Below are positions 34,342 to 42,354 of a stretch of DNA of 64,000 bases, in pieces; position 1 is the first letter of the stretch; every line of letters starts with the position of its first letter. The translations under genes and the position numbers were made by a program. Source of the stretch: Peribacillus frigoritolerans (GTDB lineage: Bacteria > Bacillota > Bacilli > Bacillales > DSM-1321); contig NZ_JAUUTW010000011.1 of NCBI RefSeq assembly GCF_030676415.1, positions 62,001-126,000 of the forward strand, read 5' to 3'. The notes beneath the pieces were generated by a model, which was given only the letters and a program-made list of their open reading frames with translations, had not been told where the DNA came from and did no database searches.

Positions 34342-36309
34342 TTAGCTTTCATTAAAATGATCCAAAATGAAGCCGGGAACATGTTCCCCAGAAAAACTCT
34401 TGATGTCCACATCTCTGCTTTCTTTATAATAAAAGGCAGCTGAATACTCTCCGCCCCAATCGATTTTGGCATTATCAATGGCCGTCTCGATTTCCGAAGC
34501 GGTCTTAATTTTCAAGCGATTTGGCTGTTGTTCAATCTGCTGTGCAAGTTCACTTTCAGAATTCGAATGATATATTTTTGAATCGGTCTTCGCAACCAGG
34601 ATATAAGAGATATCATCAGCCATTAACCGCGCTTTTTCCGATTGTCCGGTACTTTCCATCCATTTTGAAAACTGAGTATATGAAGAGTCCCAGTTCATAT
34701 AAATGGTTTTGTTATTATTCAAAAGAATGTCGATGGAGGCATAATCACCAAAAGAAGATGTCATTTGGGCGAACGATTGATTATTCAGATCCTCCGACAA
34801 AGCCTGCACGGCAGCTTCCAGCTGTTGACCGTCCGTGATCGTCATTGATTTGTCCACTTGTCCGCTCGCCGTTATCTTGATTTTAGAAACGTCTTCAGCG
34901 GAAACATTCAATAACTCATTAACCATTTTTTTATATTCATTCGACTCATAAATTTTCGCCAATAGTGGCATGTATGAGTCGTAGTTTTGCAAATGATACT
35001 CTCTTGCTAACCGTTTTCCATTCTTGAGTTCATACATGAGAAATACGGAATGTCCATCATTCAATTCACCAATGTATACCTTTTTACCCTTATCGATAAT
35101 TTCCTGATGCAATAACCTGATCGCTTCTATATTTTCCTTCTCTTTAAGATAATTGGAAGTATTATTCGAAGTGTCATCATCATCAAGAAATAAAGGGGAA
35201 TTGCCAATATAAATTTGGCTAATCATCTTTTCATCAGGAATCTTGTCCTTATACTGAAGGGGATCTATTTTTATAATGAGTGCCAGCGCAATGATAGCCA
35301 CTATAAACGCTACATACCCTTTCAGGTTGACCCGTATTCGCCAAGTCTTTTGCAGGACGATTTCCCCTAAATAATATCCAAGTAAAGAACCGACGGTATA
35401 TCCGAAGAAAATCCACCCAGGTTCGCCTGTCGTTTCGCTAAAATAAAGCCCTGTAAACAGCATCATGCATAATGTCAGGCCGAATTTAAATAATGGCTTA
35501 ATCTTCGGGTAAACAAATGCCTGCGACACATGCTCCAGCTTTCGCCTCTCATAGAGAAAAAGAGAGCTGATCAGAAAAAGAAAGCTTAATATACTATAAA
35601 TTAATGTATTAATAGAGAAAAAAGTGATTTTTTCCATCTCCGTTGCTGCTAATAAGGGGGAGATGCCATTCATATTGGCACTTAGATAATAATCTGCAGA
35701 GAATCCTGCTATCAAAAACTTCACATTGGCTGCAAACAAAACAAACAGCCCCACCGGCAAAGCAAGAAAAATATAGGTCAGCAATCCTTGAAAGGCTGAT
35801 AATCCCGTCACCATTCCAATTAAAACGGCAACAGAAAAGATCAAAGCTTCCAAAATAAATGTAGTCCCCATCCAAGACCATATATCCGTCATGGTATATA
35901 GCCTTTCTATATCAATTGCCGAGTGGAATAATATCAATATTGAACCTGTAAGTAAAATCGGCAAACCCATGAAGCCAATTCCCGTCCCAATCATATGAAC
36001 GTAGATGCTGCGTCTAGTAATCGGTAAACTATGAATAAAGTCTGAGGCTTGTTTCATTTGTAAAAACCGAAAAAGGAAGATGGCAAGTAATACTGGAATA
36101 ACGATGACCAAGACAAACTGTATCATCTGCTGACAGGAAAAAAGGTTTTCGAATTCCACATATTCATTGTTCTCATTCAAGATAATCGCTAACATTTCCA
36201 GAGGCAGAGCAAATATGAGGCCAACGAGATACAGGAAACCAATCCAGCCAGTGCTTCTGAAAATATAGATAATCAGTTCTCTATTAAACCAGGTTATTCT
36301 GGATGGCAT
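34342..36309 (-). CDS. ABC-2 type permease with large extracytoplasmic domain (DUF6449-like)
   Basis: The protein is about 655 residues. The first 350 or so contain at least eight hydrophobic helices with the hinge HSLPITRRSIYVHMIG typical of YtrC/D- and BcrB-like permeases; the last 300 or so form a soluble domain. ATG 36309 lies nine bases after GGGGG and overlaps the ATPase gene by 26 bases. Together with the two preceding genes it forms a GntR-ATPase-permease operon like B. subtilis ytrABCD or the cell-wall-antibiotic-induced systems. The substrate is unknown. Confidence 0.85.
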   Translation of the reverse strand: MPSRITWFNRELIIYIFRSTGWIGFLYLVGLIFALPLEMLAIILNENNEYVEFENLFSCQQMIQFVLVIVIPVLLAIFLFRFLQMKQASDFIHSLPITRRSIYVHMIGTGIGFMGLPILLTGSILILFHSAIDIERLYTMTDIWSWMGTTFILEALIFSVAVLIGMVTGLSAFQGLLTYIFLALPVGLFVLFAANVKFLIAGFSADYYLSANMNGISPLLAATEMEKITFFSINTLIYSILSFLFLISSLFLYERRKLEHVSQAFVYPKIKPLFKFGLTLCMMLFTGLYFSETTGEPGWIFFGYTVGSLLGYYLGEIVLQKTWRIRVNLKGYVAFIVAIIALALIIKIDPLQYKDKIPDEKMISQIYIGNSPLFLDDDDTSNNTSNYLKEKENIEAIRLLHQEIIDKGKKVYIGELNDGHSVFLMYELKNGKRLAREYHLQNYDSYMPLLAKIYESNEYKKMVNELLNVSAEDVSKIKITASGQVDKSMTITDGQQLEAAVQALSEDLNNQSFAQMTSSFGDYASIDILLNNNKTIYMNWDSSYTQFSKWMESTGQSEKARLMADDISYILVAKTDSKIYHSNSESELAQQIEQQPNRLKIKTASEIETAIDNAKIDWGGEYSAAFYYKESRDVDIKSFSGEHVPGFILDHFNES

Positions 36310-37183
36310 AACCGATATCCCCCATTTCATAAATGAATATCTCCTCTAGAGTAAGGGGGAGAATATCTAATATTTCTGGCTGAAACTGATTAAAGTGCGA
36401 ATTAATCATGGATTCTTTACCTTTAACGATGCAAACGATCACGCTGCCGCGTCTTTCCTTGTTAAGAATTTGAATTCCGCGGTATAAACCGTGGGGGATT
36501 TTATGTTTAAAGGCAATTTGCACTTTGTGTACATCCGCTTTTAAGTCATTCAAATCCTTTTGGATAACAAGCTCACCCTTATGCAAAATCCCTACATGAT
36601 TGGCTAAATCTTCAATTTCCAAGAGATTATGGGATGATAGTAAAATCGTCATATCCCTTTCCGATACATCCTGAATCAACAACTGTCTAACATTTTTACG
36701 CATGACCGGATCTAATCCATCAAACGGTTCATCCAATATGAGAACTTCCGGCATCGTCGAGAGTGCGAGCCAAAAAGCAACCTGTCTCTGCATCCCCTTC
36801 GATAGTTTATGTATTTTACTTTGAACGGGTATCGGGAATACTTCCTGTAATTGATAGAAACGTTCTTGATTCCACTCACTATAAATATGGCTATAAAAAC
36901 CTGCCATTTGCCTAATCGTATAGTTAGCCAGGAAATAAGGCGTATCAGGAAGGAAGAAACAACGATTTTTCACTATACGGTTTTCAAACACATATGATCC
37001 ATCAATAAGAACTTCACCTGCATCCTGTATCAGGTTGCCTGAAAGCATTTTTAATAGAGTCGTTTTCCCCGCCCCATTTGAACCTAATAATCCGAATATG
37101 GAGCCTTTTTGTATGACCAAGGTGACGTTTTTGATCGCTTCTTTTCCTTCATATAATTTACTTACCTGTTTTATTTCAATCAT
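36284..37183 (-). CDS. ABC transporter ATP-binding protein (YtrB-like)
   Basis: The 299-residue ATPase has Walker A GSNGAGKTTLLKM, a degenerate signature LSKGMQRQVAFWLALS, Walker B VLILDEPFDGLDP and H-loop LLSSHNL. A regulatory C-terminal domain of about 80 residues follows. It overlaps the GntR gene by four bases. It energises the downstream permease. Confidence 0.92.
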   Translation of the reverse strand: MIEIKQVSKLYEGKEAIKNVTLVIQKGSIFGLLGSNGAGKTTLLKMLSGNLIQDAGEVLIDGSYVFENRIVKNRCFFLPDTPYFLANYTIRQMAGFYSHIYSEWNQERFYQLQEVFPIPVQSKIHKLSKGMQRQVAFWLALSTMPEVLILDEPFDGLDPVMRKNVRQLLIQDVSERDMTILLSSHNLLEIEDLANHVGILHKGELVIQKDLNDLKADVHKVQIAFKHKIPHGLYRGIQILNKERRGSVIVCIVKGKESMINSHFNQFQPEILDILPLTLEEIFIYEMGDIGYAIQNNLV

Positions 37184-37566
37184 GAATCTCCCCCCTTTGC
37201 CAATGGACTGATTTCCTTTATTATTCTATAAATTTCGTGTTTATCGATTCCGATATACAGAGCTTCAGCGAGGACCTTTGAAAGCTCGTTTCTGATTTCT
37301 TCTTCTTTCAATGAATTTTTCAAGGACTTAGGAGGTGCCACGAAATTCCCTTTACCTGGTAATGTATATATAAACCCGTCAGATTCAAGCTGCTTGTACG
37401 CTTTCTGGATCGTATTTGGATTAATGGTCAATTCCTGAGCCAATATTCGTATGGATGGGAGCTGATTATGTTCCTGTAAAACTTCATTGATCATTAGTTC
37501 CTTTAACTTATCCATCAATTGCTCATATATCGGCTTTTCACTTTGAACATCCAACTCAAACATCAT
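37180..37566 (-). CDS. GntR family regulator, YtrA subfamily
   Basis: The protein is about 128 residues with an N-terminal winged helix (PIYEQLMDKLKELMI, LPSIRILAQELTINPNTIQKAYKQLE read as SIRILAQELTINPNTIQKAY). A short C-terminal dimerisation part is typical of the YtrA subfamily, which autoregulates ABC transporter operons. Two adjacent ATGs (37566, 37563) follow AAGGAGG. It is the first gene of its operon, and a palindrome at 37588-37606 lies at the expected operator position. Confidence 0.9.
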   Translation of the reverse strand: MMFELDVQSEKPIYEQLMDKLKELMINEVLQEHNQLPSIRILAQELTINPNTIQKAYKQLESDGFIYTLPGKGNFVAPPKSLKNSLKEEEIRNELSKVLAEALYIGIDKHEIYRIIKEISPLAKGGDS

Positions 37567-37587
37567 AAACCCTCCTTGCAAATGGGT

Positions 37588-37617
37588 GTATTACATCTCC
37601 TAATACGGTACATTATA
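37588..37617 (-). promoter_or_regulatory. GntR operon -10 and candidate operator
   Basis: On the minus strand TATAAT (37612-37617) is followed by the inverted repeat GTATTA-n7-TAATAC (37588-37606), spanning the likely transcription start and ending just before the ribosome site of gntR. Confidence 0.6.
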
Positions 37618-37629
37618 AAACAATATCTT

Positions 37630-37673
37630 CCAATTTAAAACCAATTTAAAACCATTTTAAAACCATTTTAAAC
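37630..37673. repeat. Four 11-bp phased A/T tandem repeats
   Basis: CCAATTTAAAA occurs twice and CCATTTTAAA(A/C) twice, exactly end to end, directly upstream of the GntR operon -10. The helical-turn period fits a bent or UP-like upstream element, or stacked sites for a regulator. Confidence 0.8.
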
Positions 37674-37764
37674 AATCCTCTCCATAAACTCGCTTTCATT
37701 TTGTTTAACTAGACTTATAGTGGGGAACTAATGATAGTAAGTATAAACAAAGGAGTTGTTTTCA

Positions 37765-38181
37765 TTGAAACCATTATATACAGCTACAGTTACCGTACAC
37801 GGTGGTCGTGAGGGACATGTTAAATCAGAGGACGGGATTCTGGATTTCGATGTGAGGTCACCGAAGGAATTAGGTGGTTCCGGTGAGCGCGCTACAAACC
37901 CTGAACAGTTATTCGCAGCCGGTTACGCGGCATGTTTTGACAGTGCCTTGAATCTTGTTCTGCAAAAAGAAAAGAAAAAGGTCGATACTTCCGTGACGGC
38001 AAATGTCACGATCGGCAAAGATGAGGAAGACGGCGGTTTTAAATTGGCTGTAAGGTTGGATGTTTCGATTCCCGACCTAAGCAGGGAAGAAGCCGAAGAC
38101 TTCGCCAAAAAAGCACACATGACCTGCCCCTATTCAAAAGCAACTCGCGGGAACGTCGATGTCACCTTGATTTTGGTATAA
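37765..38181 (+). CDS. Organic hydroperoxide resistance protein (Ohr/OsmC family)
   Basis: The protein is about 138 residues and starts at TTG 37765, nine bases after AAAGGAG (KPLYTATVTVHGGREG). The two catalytic cysteines are in AACFDSALNLV and MTCPYSKATRGNV, and the conserved Arg lies in the loop SGERATNPEQLFAAGYA. It reduces organic peroxides with thiols. No OhrR (MarR) gene is adjacent. It ends at a hairpin terminator. Confidence 0.93.
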   Translation: MKPLYTATVTVHGGREGHVKSEDGILDFDVRSPKELGGSGERATNPEQLFAAGYAACFDSALNLVLQKEKKKVDTSVTANVTIGKDEEDGGFKLAVRLDVSIPDLSREEAEDFAKKAHMTCPYSKATRGNVDVTLILV

Positions 38182-38190
38182 AGTTTATGC

Positions 38191-38233
38191 AAGGGAATGG
38201 ATACGGCATTAAGGCCGGCTACATTCCCTTTTT
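38191..38233. terminator. Terminator between ohr and the MFS gene
   Basis: GGGAATG...CATTCCC has an inner GGC-attaa-GGCC part and is followed by TTTTTC. It serves the convergent genes. Confidence 0.75.
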
Positions 38234-38234
38234 C

Positions 38235-39551
38235 TTATTTCACTTCTTCCAATCCCTTCAGTTTCAAAAGAAAGCCCAGACCTATTACCGCCATGATGAT
38301 CAATGACCCTAATGCCATCCGGCTCGCCAATGTACCAAGGTCATGGAATACCAACGTTATCGTTCCATATAATAGCGGACCGATTATTGAAGAGACTTTT
38401 CCGGAGAATGCAAATAGTCCAAAAAATTGCCCCCTCTTCTCATCCGGGGTCAATTCAATGATATATGTCCGTGATGTCACCCACATCGAACCCAGCGAAA
38501 TGCCGAACATACTCCCTGCAACCCAGAACCAAAGAGCGGTTTGTGCGAAGACCGCTATAAATAAAGCGATCAAGAGCAGAACCCCCACATATGTCACAGC
38601 TAGCCGCGGTCCCTTCGACTGCGTGATGTATCCAAACAGAAACGATCCGGCAATACTCGATACTGTCGATACCAAGTAAAGCAAAATGAATCCGCTTGAA
38701 GAAAATCCTACAACAGTCTTGGCATATACGGCCATCATGCCGATAGTGGTCGCAATTGCATCATTTAAAAAGAAATAAGCAATCATGAATGTAAAAACCG
38801 ATCGATAGGATTGCATCTCTTTAAATGTTGATTTAATTTCCTTATAACCGGATAAAAAAGGTTGTTTCGCTTTTTGCTGTTTTGGAGACTCTTTTAAAAA
38901 AAAGAATAAGGGAAGGGAAAAAACCAGAAATAAAATGGCCGTGGGAATGAAGGCTTCATGTGAACTCCCTTTACTTATAAATGGATAGATTGACAGGCCC
39001 ACCAATGTTCCAAGGTAGCCTACCGCCACGCCAAATCCTGATATAAGCGGCAATTGCTGTTTCGTACCTAAATCACTCATCATCGTATCATAGAAAACAA
39101 GACTCGAATGATAGAAAAACTTTGCTATCACAAATAAAAGAATGACGATCGCTAAGGAAATTGGAATGCCCAGAAATTCCCCATCGAACGGAGCTCCTCC
39201 AAATACCCCCATTAAAAATGTACATAATACAGAAATGAGGGTGAAAATCATAATGTACTTTTTCATTTTTCCCGTTCGATCGATCATGACACCGAACAGC
39301 GGGGAAAACAAAACAAGAAACAAACTGGCAATCGCATTAGCGTAGGAGATGAAGGTACTGGCAATCTGATCAAGAACGGCATTTTCCCCAATCTGTTCCT
39401 GGAGGAAGAATGGAAAGAAAATCGTATTGATATTAGAAGAAAAAATCGTATTGGCAAAATCGTAAAACGCCCAAGAGAGAATGGGCAGGGAAAAATATAA
39501 ACCAAAATTCCCCTTCCATTTTTTAGACTTCGGTTTCACCTGCAATTCCAT
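38235..39551 (-). CDS. MFS transporter, UMF1 family
   Basis: The 438-residue protein has about twelve helices. It opens with LSWAFYDFANTIFSSNINT, the characteristic start of the UMF1 (Atg22-like, YxiO-type) branch, and carries the MFS loop FGVMIDRTGKMKK. Members are putative amino acid or nucleobase exporters; the substrate is unknown. The ATG follows GAGGG. It is monocistronic. Confidence 0.88.
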   Translation of the reverse strand: MELQVKPKSKKWKGNFGLYFSLPILSWAFYDFANTIFSSNINTIFFPFFLQEQIGENAVLDQIASTFISYANAIASLFLVLFSPLFGVMIDRTGKMKKYIMIFTLISVLCTFLMGVFGGAPFDGEFLGIPISLAIVILLFVIAKFFYHSSLVFYDTMMSDLGTKQQLPLISGFGVAVGYLGTLVGLSIYPFISKGSSHEAFIPTAILFLVFSLPLFFFLKESPKQQKAKQPFLSGYKEIKSTFKEMQSYRSVFTFMIAYFFLNDAIATTIGMMAVYAKTVVGFSSSGFILLYLVSTVSSIAGSFLFGYITQSKGPRLAVTYVGVLLLIALFIAVFAQTALWFWVAGSMFGISLGSMWVTSRTYIIELTPDEKRGQFFGLFAFSGKVSSIIGPLLYGTITLVFHDLGTLASRMALGSLIIMAVIGLGFLLKLKGLEEVK

Positions 39552-39728
39552 CTGCTTTCCCTCCTTATTGATACTTAAATTATATGTATTCCATACCTTT
39601 CCAATAAATCCTTTAAGTCGGATTATAACATTGTGTAAAACATGATTTTTTCCTGCCTAACATGTAAAATTATGAAATGAGACTGTCCTGCTAAATTTTA
39701 ATCATTGTGCCTAATAGGAGTGTGAAAG

Positions 39729-40544
39729 ATGATTGCATTTTTACTTATTATCGTGATAACCATGCTTGTCCTGTTCGCTCTCTACGCTAAAAGATCAAAG
39801 AGTGATTTCCCTGAAAGCTTAATAATGCAGCCTTCCCCCCTTAAAATTGGACATCGAGGTGCATCTGGATATTGCCCCGAGAATACAATGGCATCTTATA
39901 AAAAAGCAATTGAATTGGGAGCTGATTTCCTGGAAGTGGATATCCATCTTAGTAAAGATGATGTCCTTGTGGTTCATCATGATCCCACCTTGGATCGAAC
40001 CACAAACGGCAAAGGGAAACTCCGTGATTACACGGCAGCCGAATTAAAGGAACTGGATGCAGGAAGCTGGTATCATTCTCGCTATAAAAACGAAAGGATT
40101 CCTTTACTATGTGAGGTATTGGAGAATTTCGGGTCTGAAGTTGGAATTTTAATCGAATTGAAACATCCCTCTGCTTATCCCGGCATGGAACAGAAACTTG
40201 CAGAAGAATTAATGAAATTCCAAGAGTATTCAACAAGTAAAAATAGGATAATGGTTCATTCGTTCGATATGGACTCCATGAAAAGGTTTCATCAATTAAT
40301 GCCGGACATACAAGTGGGCGTTTTGATAAAACGGCGAATTAATGACCAAAAATTAAAAGAGATTGCCGAGTTTGCATCATTTTTGAATCCAAAGCAAACG
40401 ATTTTGAGTACGAAGCTGCAAATGCGAATCCAAAAGCACGGGATGAAAGTATATACATGGACCGTCAACAATAAAAAACGAATACGCATGTTCAAAAAGA
40501 TGCAGTTAGATGGGATCATTTCTGATTTTCCTGATTATTTTTGA
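39729..40544 (+). CDS. Glycerophosphodiester phosphodiesterase
   Basis: The 271-residue protein has an N-terminal membrane anchor (about 1-20) and a GDPD TIM barrel: KIGHRGASGYCPENTMASY with catalytic His/Arg and Glu, VVHHDPTLDRTT with the second His, and VYTWTVNN near the end. It hydrolyses glycerophosphodiesters to glycerol-3-phosphate and an alcohol. The ATG follows TAGGAG. It ends at a hairpin that now abuts an IS fragment. Confidence 0.92.
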   Translation: MIAFLLIIVITMLVLFALYAKRSKSDFPESLIMQPSPLKIGHRGASGYCPENTMASYKKAIELGADFLEVDIHLSKDDVLVVHHDPTLDRTTNGKGKLRDYTAAELKELDAGSWYHSRYKNERIPLLCEVLENFGSEVGILIELKHPSAYPGMEQKLAEELMKFQEYSTSKNRIMVHSFDMDSMKRFHQLMPDIQVGVLIKRRINDQKLKEIAEFASFLNPKQTILSTKLQMRIQKHGMKVYTWTVNNKKRIRMFKKMQLDGIISDFPDYF

Positions 40545-40552
40545 AAAGTGAA

Positions 40553-40579
40553 AAACAAACTGCTAATGCGGATTGTTTT
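40553..40579 (+). terminator. Terminator hairpin of the phosphodiesterase gene, abutting an IS relic
   Basis: AAACAA-a-CTGC-taat-GCGG-a-TTGTTT is a 27-base segment immediately preceding an IS end. Its length equals the target duplications of the two larger copies. Confidence 0.6.
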
Positions 40580-40624
40580 CAGTTTGTAGACAAAACAATG
40601 GTCTCATTCCGAAACCTTTTTGAT
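40580..40624 (-). mobile_element. Solo IS1182-like right-end fragment
   Basis: CAGTTTGTAGACAAAA followed by a degraded ATTCCGAAACCTTTTTGA equals the outer right end of the copies at 31003 and 55073 in the opposite orientation. No second end or duplication is found nearby, so it is a truncated relic. Confidence 0.65.
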
Positions 40625-40644
40625 TTTTTTGGGATTTGAAGCAG

Positions 40645-40842
40645 TTATAGAGAATAATGACCTCCGAGCCCCCCTCCGTAGGAAGGGTCAGGCGGAGTCC
40701 TTACATCCATTTTCTGATTTTTAAATGGATATGGCGCTGCCAAGAAATCATTATCCATGTTTCGAAGATGTGCATATTGATATAAATTATTTTCATTACC
40801 GTTATGGAGGTTCTGTTGATTCAATGAATCGTATGGTTTCAT
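40645..40842 (-). CDS. Small hypothetical protein (65 aa), Asn/Gly/Pro-rich
   Basis: ATG 40842 follows GAGGTGAAAAGGT. The product (MKPYDSLNQQNLHNG..., ending PSYGGGLGGHYSL) is polar, with Tyr/Asn/Gly/Pro bias reminiscent of spore-coat or low-complexity surface proteins. No family is recognised and no signal peptide is present. The good ribosome site supports a real gene. Confidence 0.6.
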   Translation of the reverse strand: MKPYDSLNQQNLHNGNENNLYQYAHLRNMDNDFLAAPYPFKNQKMDVRTPPDPSYGGGLGGHYSL

Positions 40843-41147
40843 ACCTTTTCACCTCATAATTGAACTTCCTTTTATCCGTATGTAGACGAATGACCATGAG
40901 TACAATCTTCGCTCTGAATTACAGTCTCGAATCTGTTTCTATATGACCTATAATCTGAAAAATAATGCATCAGAAAATATTCCCTGTTTATTTTTTGAAA
41001 AAACCCTTATATTTTTTAGCTTTCTTGCACTTGAATTTGATATAGTGTTATTAATGATTTAAACTCAATAAGGTCAAAAGTCATTTCAGGCCCTGAATCA
41101 TTTTTAGAGGCCAAATTTTCTTATCTTAGAAAAAACGAGGGATTCCT
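40843..41147. other. Intergenic upstream of the leader ORF-yidC pair
   Basis: Three hundred bases are AT-rich in the right half. A TATAGT lies at about 41041 but lacks a clear -35. No gene is seen. Confidence 0.4.
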
Positions 41148-41435
41148 ATGTGGGAATTATTATTAGAATTCGATTATCAGACCGTTCGCCATGCGGTATG
41201 GGCAGGTTACTTATTTACCTTTGTCTTTCCACTGGCTGCGTTTTACTTCTTAAATAAAAAGCAATCGCTCCTGAACGACAAATATCAAGCTTCCGTTCAT
41301 ACAGATAAAAGTAAATCCCCTGTTCATGCAGGCAGCATCTTTGACTGGCGCGGTGCACAGCGCTTTTTCACATTTATCCGGCAAAAGGATTCACCAGATG
41401 ATTCCGATGAGCCAAGCCTCCTTCTAGTTGTTTAA
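41148..41435 (+). CDS. MifM-like regulatory arrest-peptide leader of yidC
   Basis: The 95-codon ORF starts at ATG after GAGG. It has one membrane helix (about residues 14-35) followed by KK, a polar linker, and a C-terminal segment R72-F-F-T-F-I-R78 then D81-SPDDSDEP89 and LLLVV. It ends 28 bases before a yidC-type gene. B. subtilis MifM is also 95 residues, has an N-terminal membrane helix, an R-I-x-T-W-I-R element and a downstream acidic run that stalls the ribosome, and precedes yidC2 (recalled). The last codons form the 5' arm of a stem hiding the yidC ribosome site. That it stalls is inferred; sequence identity to MifM outside the motif is low. Confidence 0.75.
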   Translation: MWELLLEFDYQTVRHAVWAGYLFTFVFPLAAFYFLNKKQSLLNDKYQASVHTDKSKSPVHAGSIFDWRGAQRFFTFIRQKDSPDDSDEPSLLLVV

Positions 41436-41455
41436 ACATTAACAATTCGAGGAGG
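41417..41455 (+). promoter_or_regulatory. Stem-loop sequestering the yidC Shine-Dalgarno
   Basis: CCTCCT (41417-41422) pairs with AGGAGG (41450-41455), and AGTTGTT (41426-41432) pairs with AACAATT (41441-41447), leaving an eight-base loop. The 5' arm lies in codons 90-92 of the leader ORF, so a ribosome held near codons 85-89 would cover it and free the ribosome site. Confidence 0.8.
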
Positions 41456-41463
41456 AAATTATA

Positions 41464-42249
41464 TTGAAGAAGAAAAACATGTTTTTAATTGCCGTCCTAT
41501 TTTTGGCAACGACCCTTTTGACTGGTTGCTCAGCAGCAACGAGCGGTCCATTTCATACTGCTTTGGTTAACCCAATGACAAAAATGCTAGAATTTAATGC
41601 TGAATTATTTAATGGCAACTATGGTTTAAGCATCATCATGATGACATTTTTGATTCGTCTTGTCTTGCTTCCCCTGACTGCTAAGCAATATAAAACACAG
41701 CTTAGCATGAAAACGAAGATGAATGGGCTGAAACCGGAAATGACAGCAATCCAGCAGAAAATCAAAGAGACGAAAGATCCAGCTAAACAAAAGGCCCTTC
41801 AACAGGAACTGATGCAGCTTTACCAAAAACATGGAGTCAATCCTTTGAACATGGGCTGTCTGCCGCTCTTAATTCAAATGCCGATTCTAATGGGCTTTTA
41901 TTATGCAATTCAAGGTTCCCATGAAATTGCGACCCATAGTTTCCTTTGGTACAGCCTTGGTCAGCCGAATATTGCCATGGCGATTATTGCTGGTGTCATC
42001 TATTACTTCCAATCGGTCATTTCCATGAGACAAATGCCCGAGGAACAGCAGAAACAAATGAAGATGATGAGCCTGCTTTCACCAGCAATGATTTTATTCA
42101 TTTCTTTCTCCGCTCCTGCTGCATTGCCGCTATATTGGTCAATCGGAGGTATATTCATGATTGTTCAGTCCATCGTGCTTCAGCGAATATATAAAAAAGA
42201 CCATGCCGTTGTCCCGGCTGCAAATGAAACGGTCATGAAAAAAAGCTAA
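41464..42249 (+). CDS. yidC: YidC/Oxa1 family membrane insertase (YidC2-like lipoprotein)
   Basis: The 261-residue protein starts at TTG 41464, eight bases after AGGAGG. It has a lipoprotein signal with lipobox LLTGC (Cys 22), five membrane helices, the hydrophilic-groove Arg in MMTFLIRLVLLP, a cytosolic coiled hairpin (KETKDPAKQKALQQELMQLY), and conserved GCLPLLIQMPILMGFY. It inserts membrane proteins alone or with Sec. The leader context marks it as the inducible second copy (B. subtilis YqjG/YidC2) rather than the constitutive SpoIIIJ copy near oriC. Confidence 0.93.
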   Translation: MKKKNMFLIAVLFLATTLLTGCSAATSGPFHTALVNPMTKMLEFNAELFNGNYGLSIIMMTFLIRLVLLPLTAKQYKTQLSMKTKMNGLKPEMTAIQQKIKETKDPAKQKALQQELMQLYQKHGVNPLNMGCLPLLIQMPILMGFYYAIQGSHEIATHSFLWYSLGQPNIAMAIIAGVIYYFQSVISMRQMPEEQQKQMKMMSLLSPAMILFISFSAPAALPLYWSIGGIFMIVQSIVLQRIYKKDHAVVPAANETVMKKS

Positions 42250-42271
42250 TCCTCTTGGATTAGCTTTTTTT
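42241..42271. terminator. Bidirectional terminator
   Basis: AAAGCTAATCC / GGATTAGCTTT with a four-base loop and T8 overlaps the last codons of yidC. It also faces the 3' end of cphA. Confidence 0.88.
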
Positions 42272-42354
42272 TCATACATTCACTTTCCACTTCACTGAAA
42301 CTACTCAAGCTTGCGATGGACAGTGTAGGGATTTTCAGGGAGAAATGCACTTTT

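Noticed and set aside
34342-37566. Bacteriocin or lantibiotic immunity cluster
   Set aside because: GntR-ATPase-permease fits the YtrA-type operon, and no precursor peptide or modification gene is nearby.
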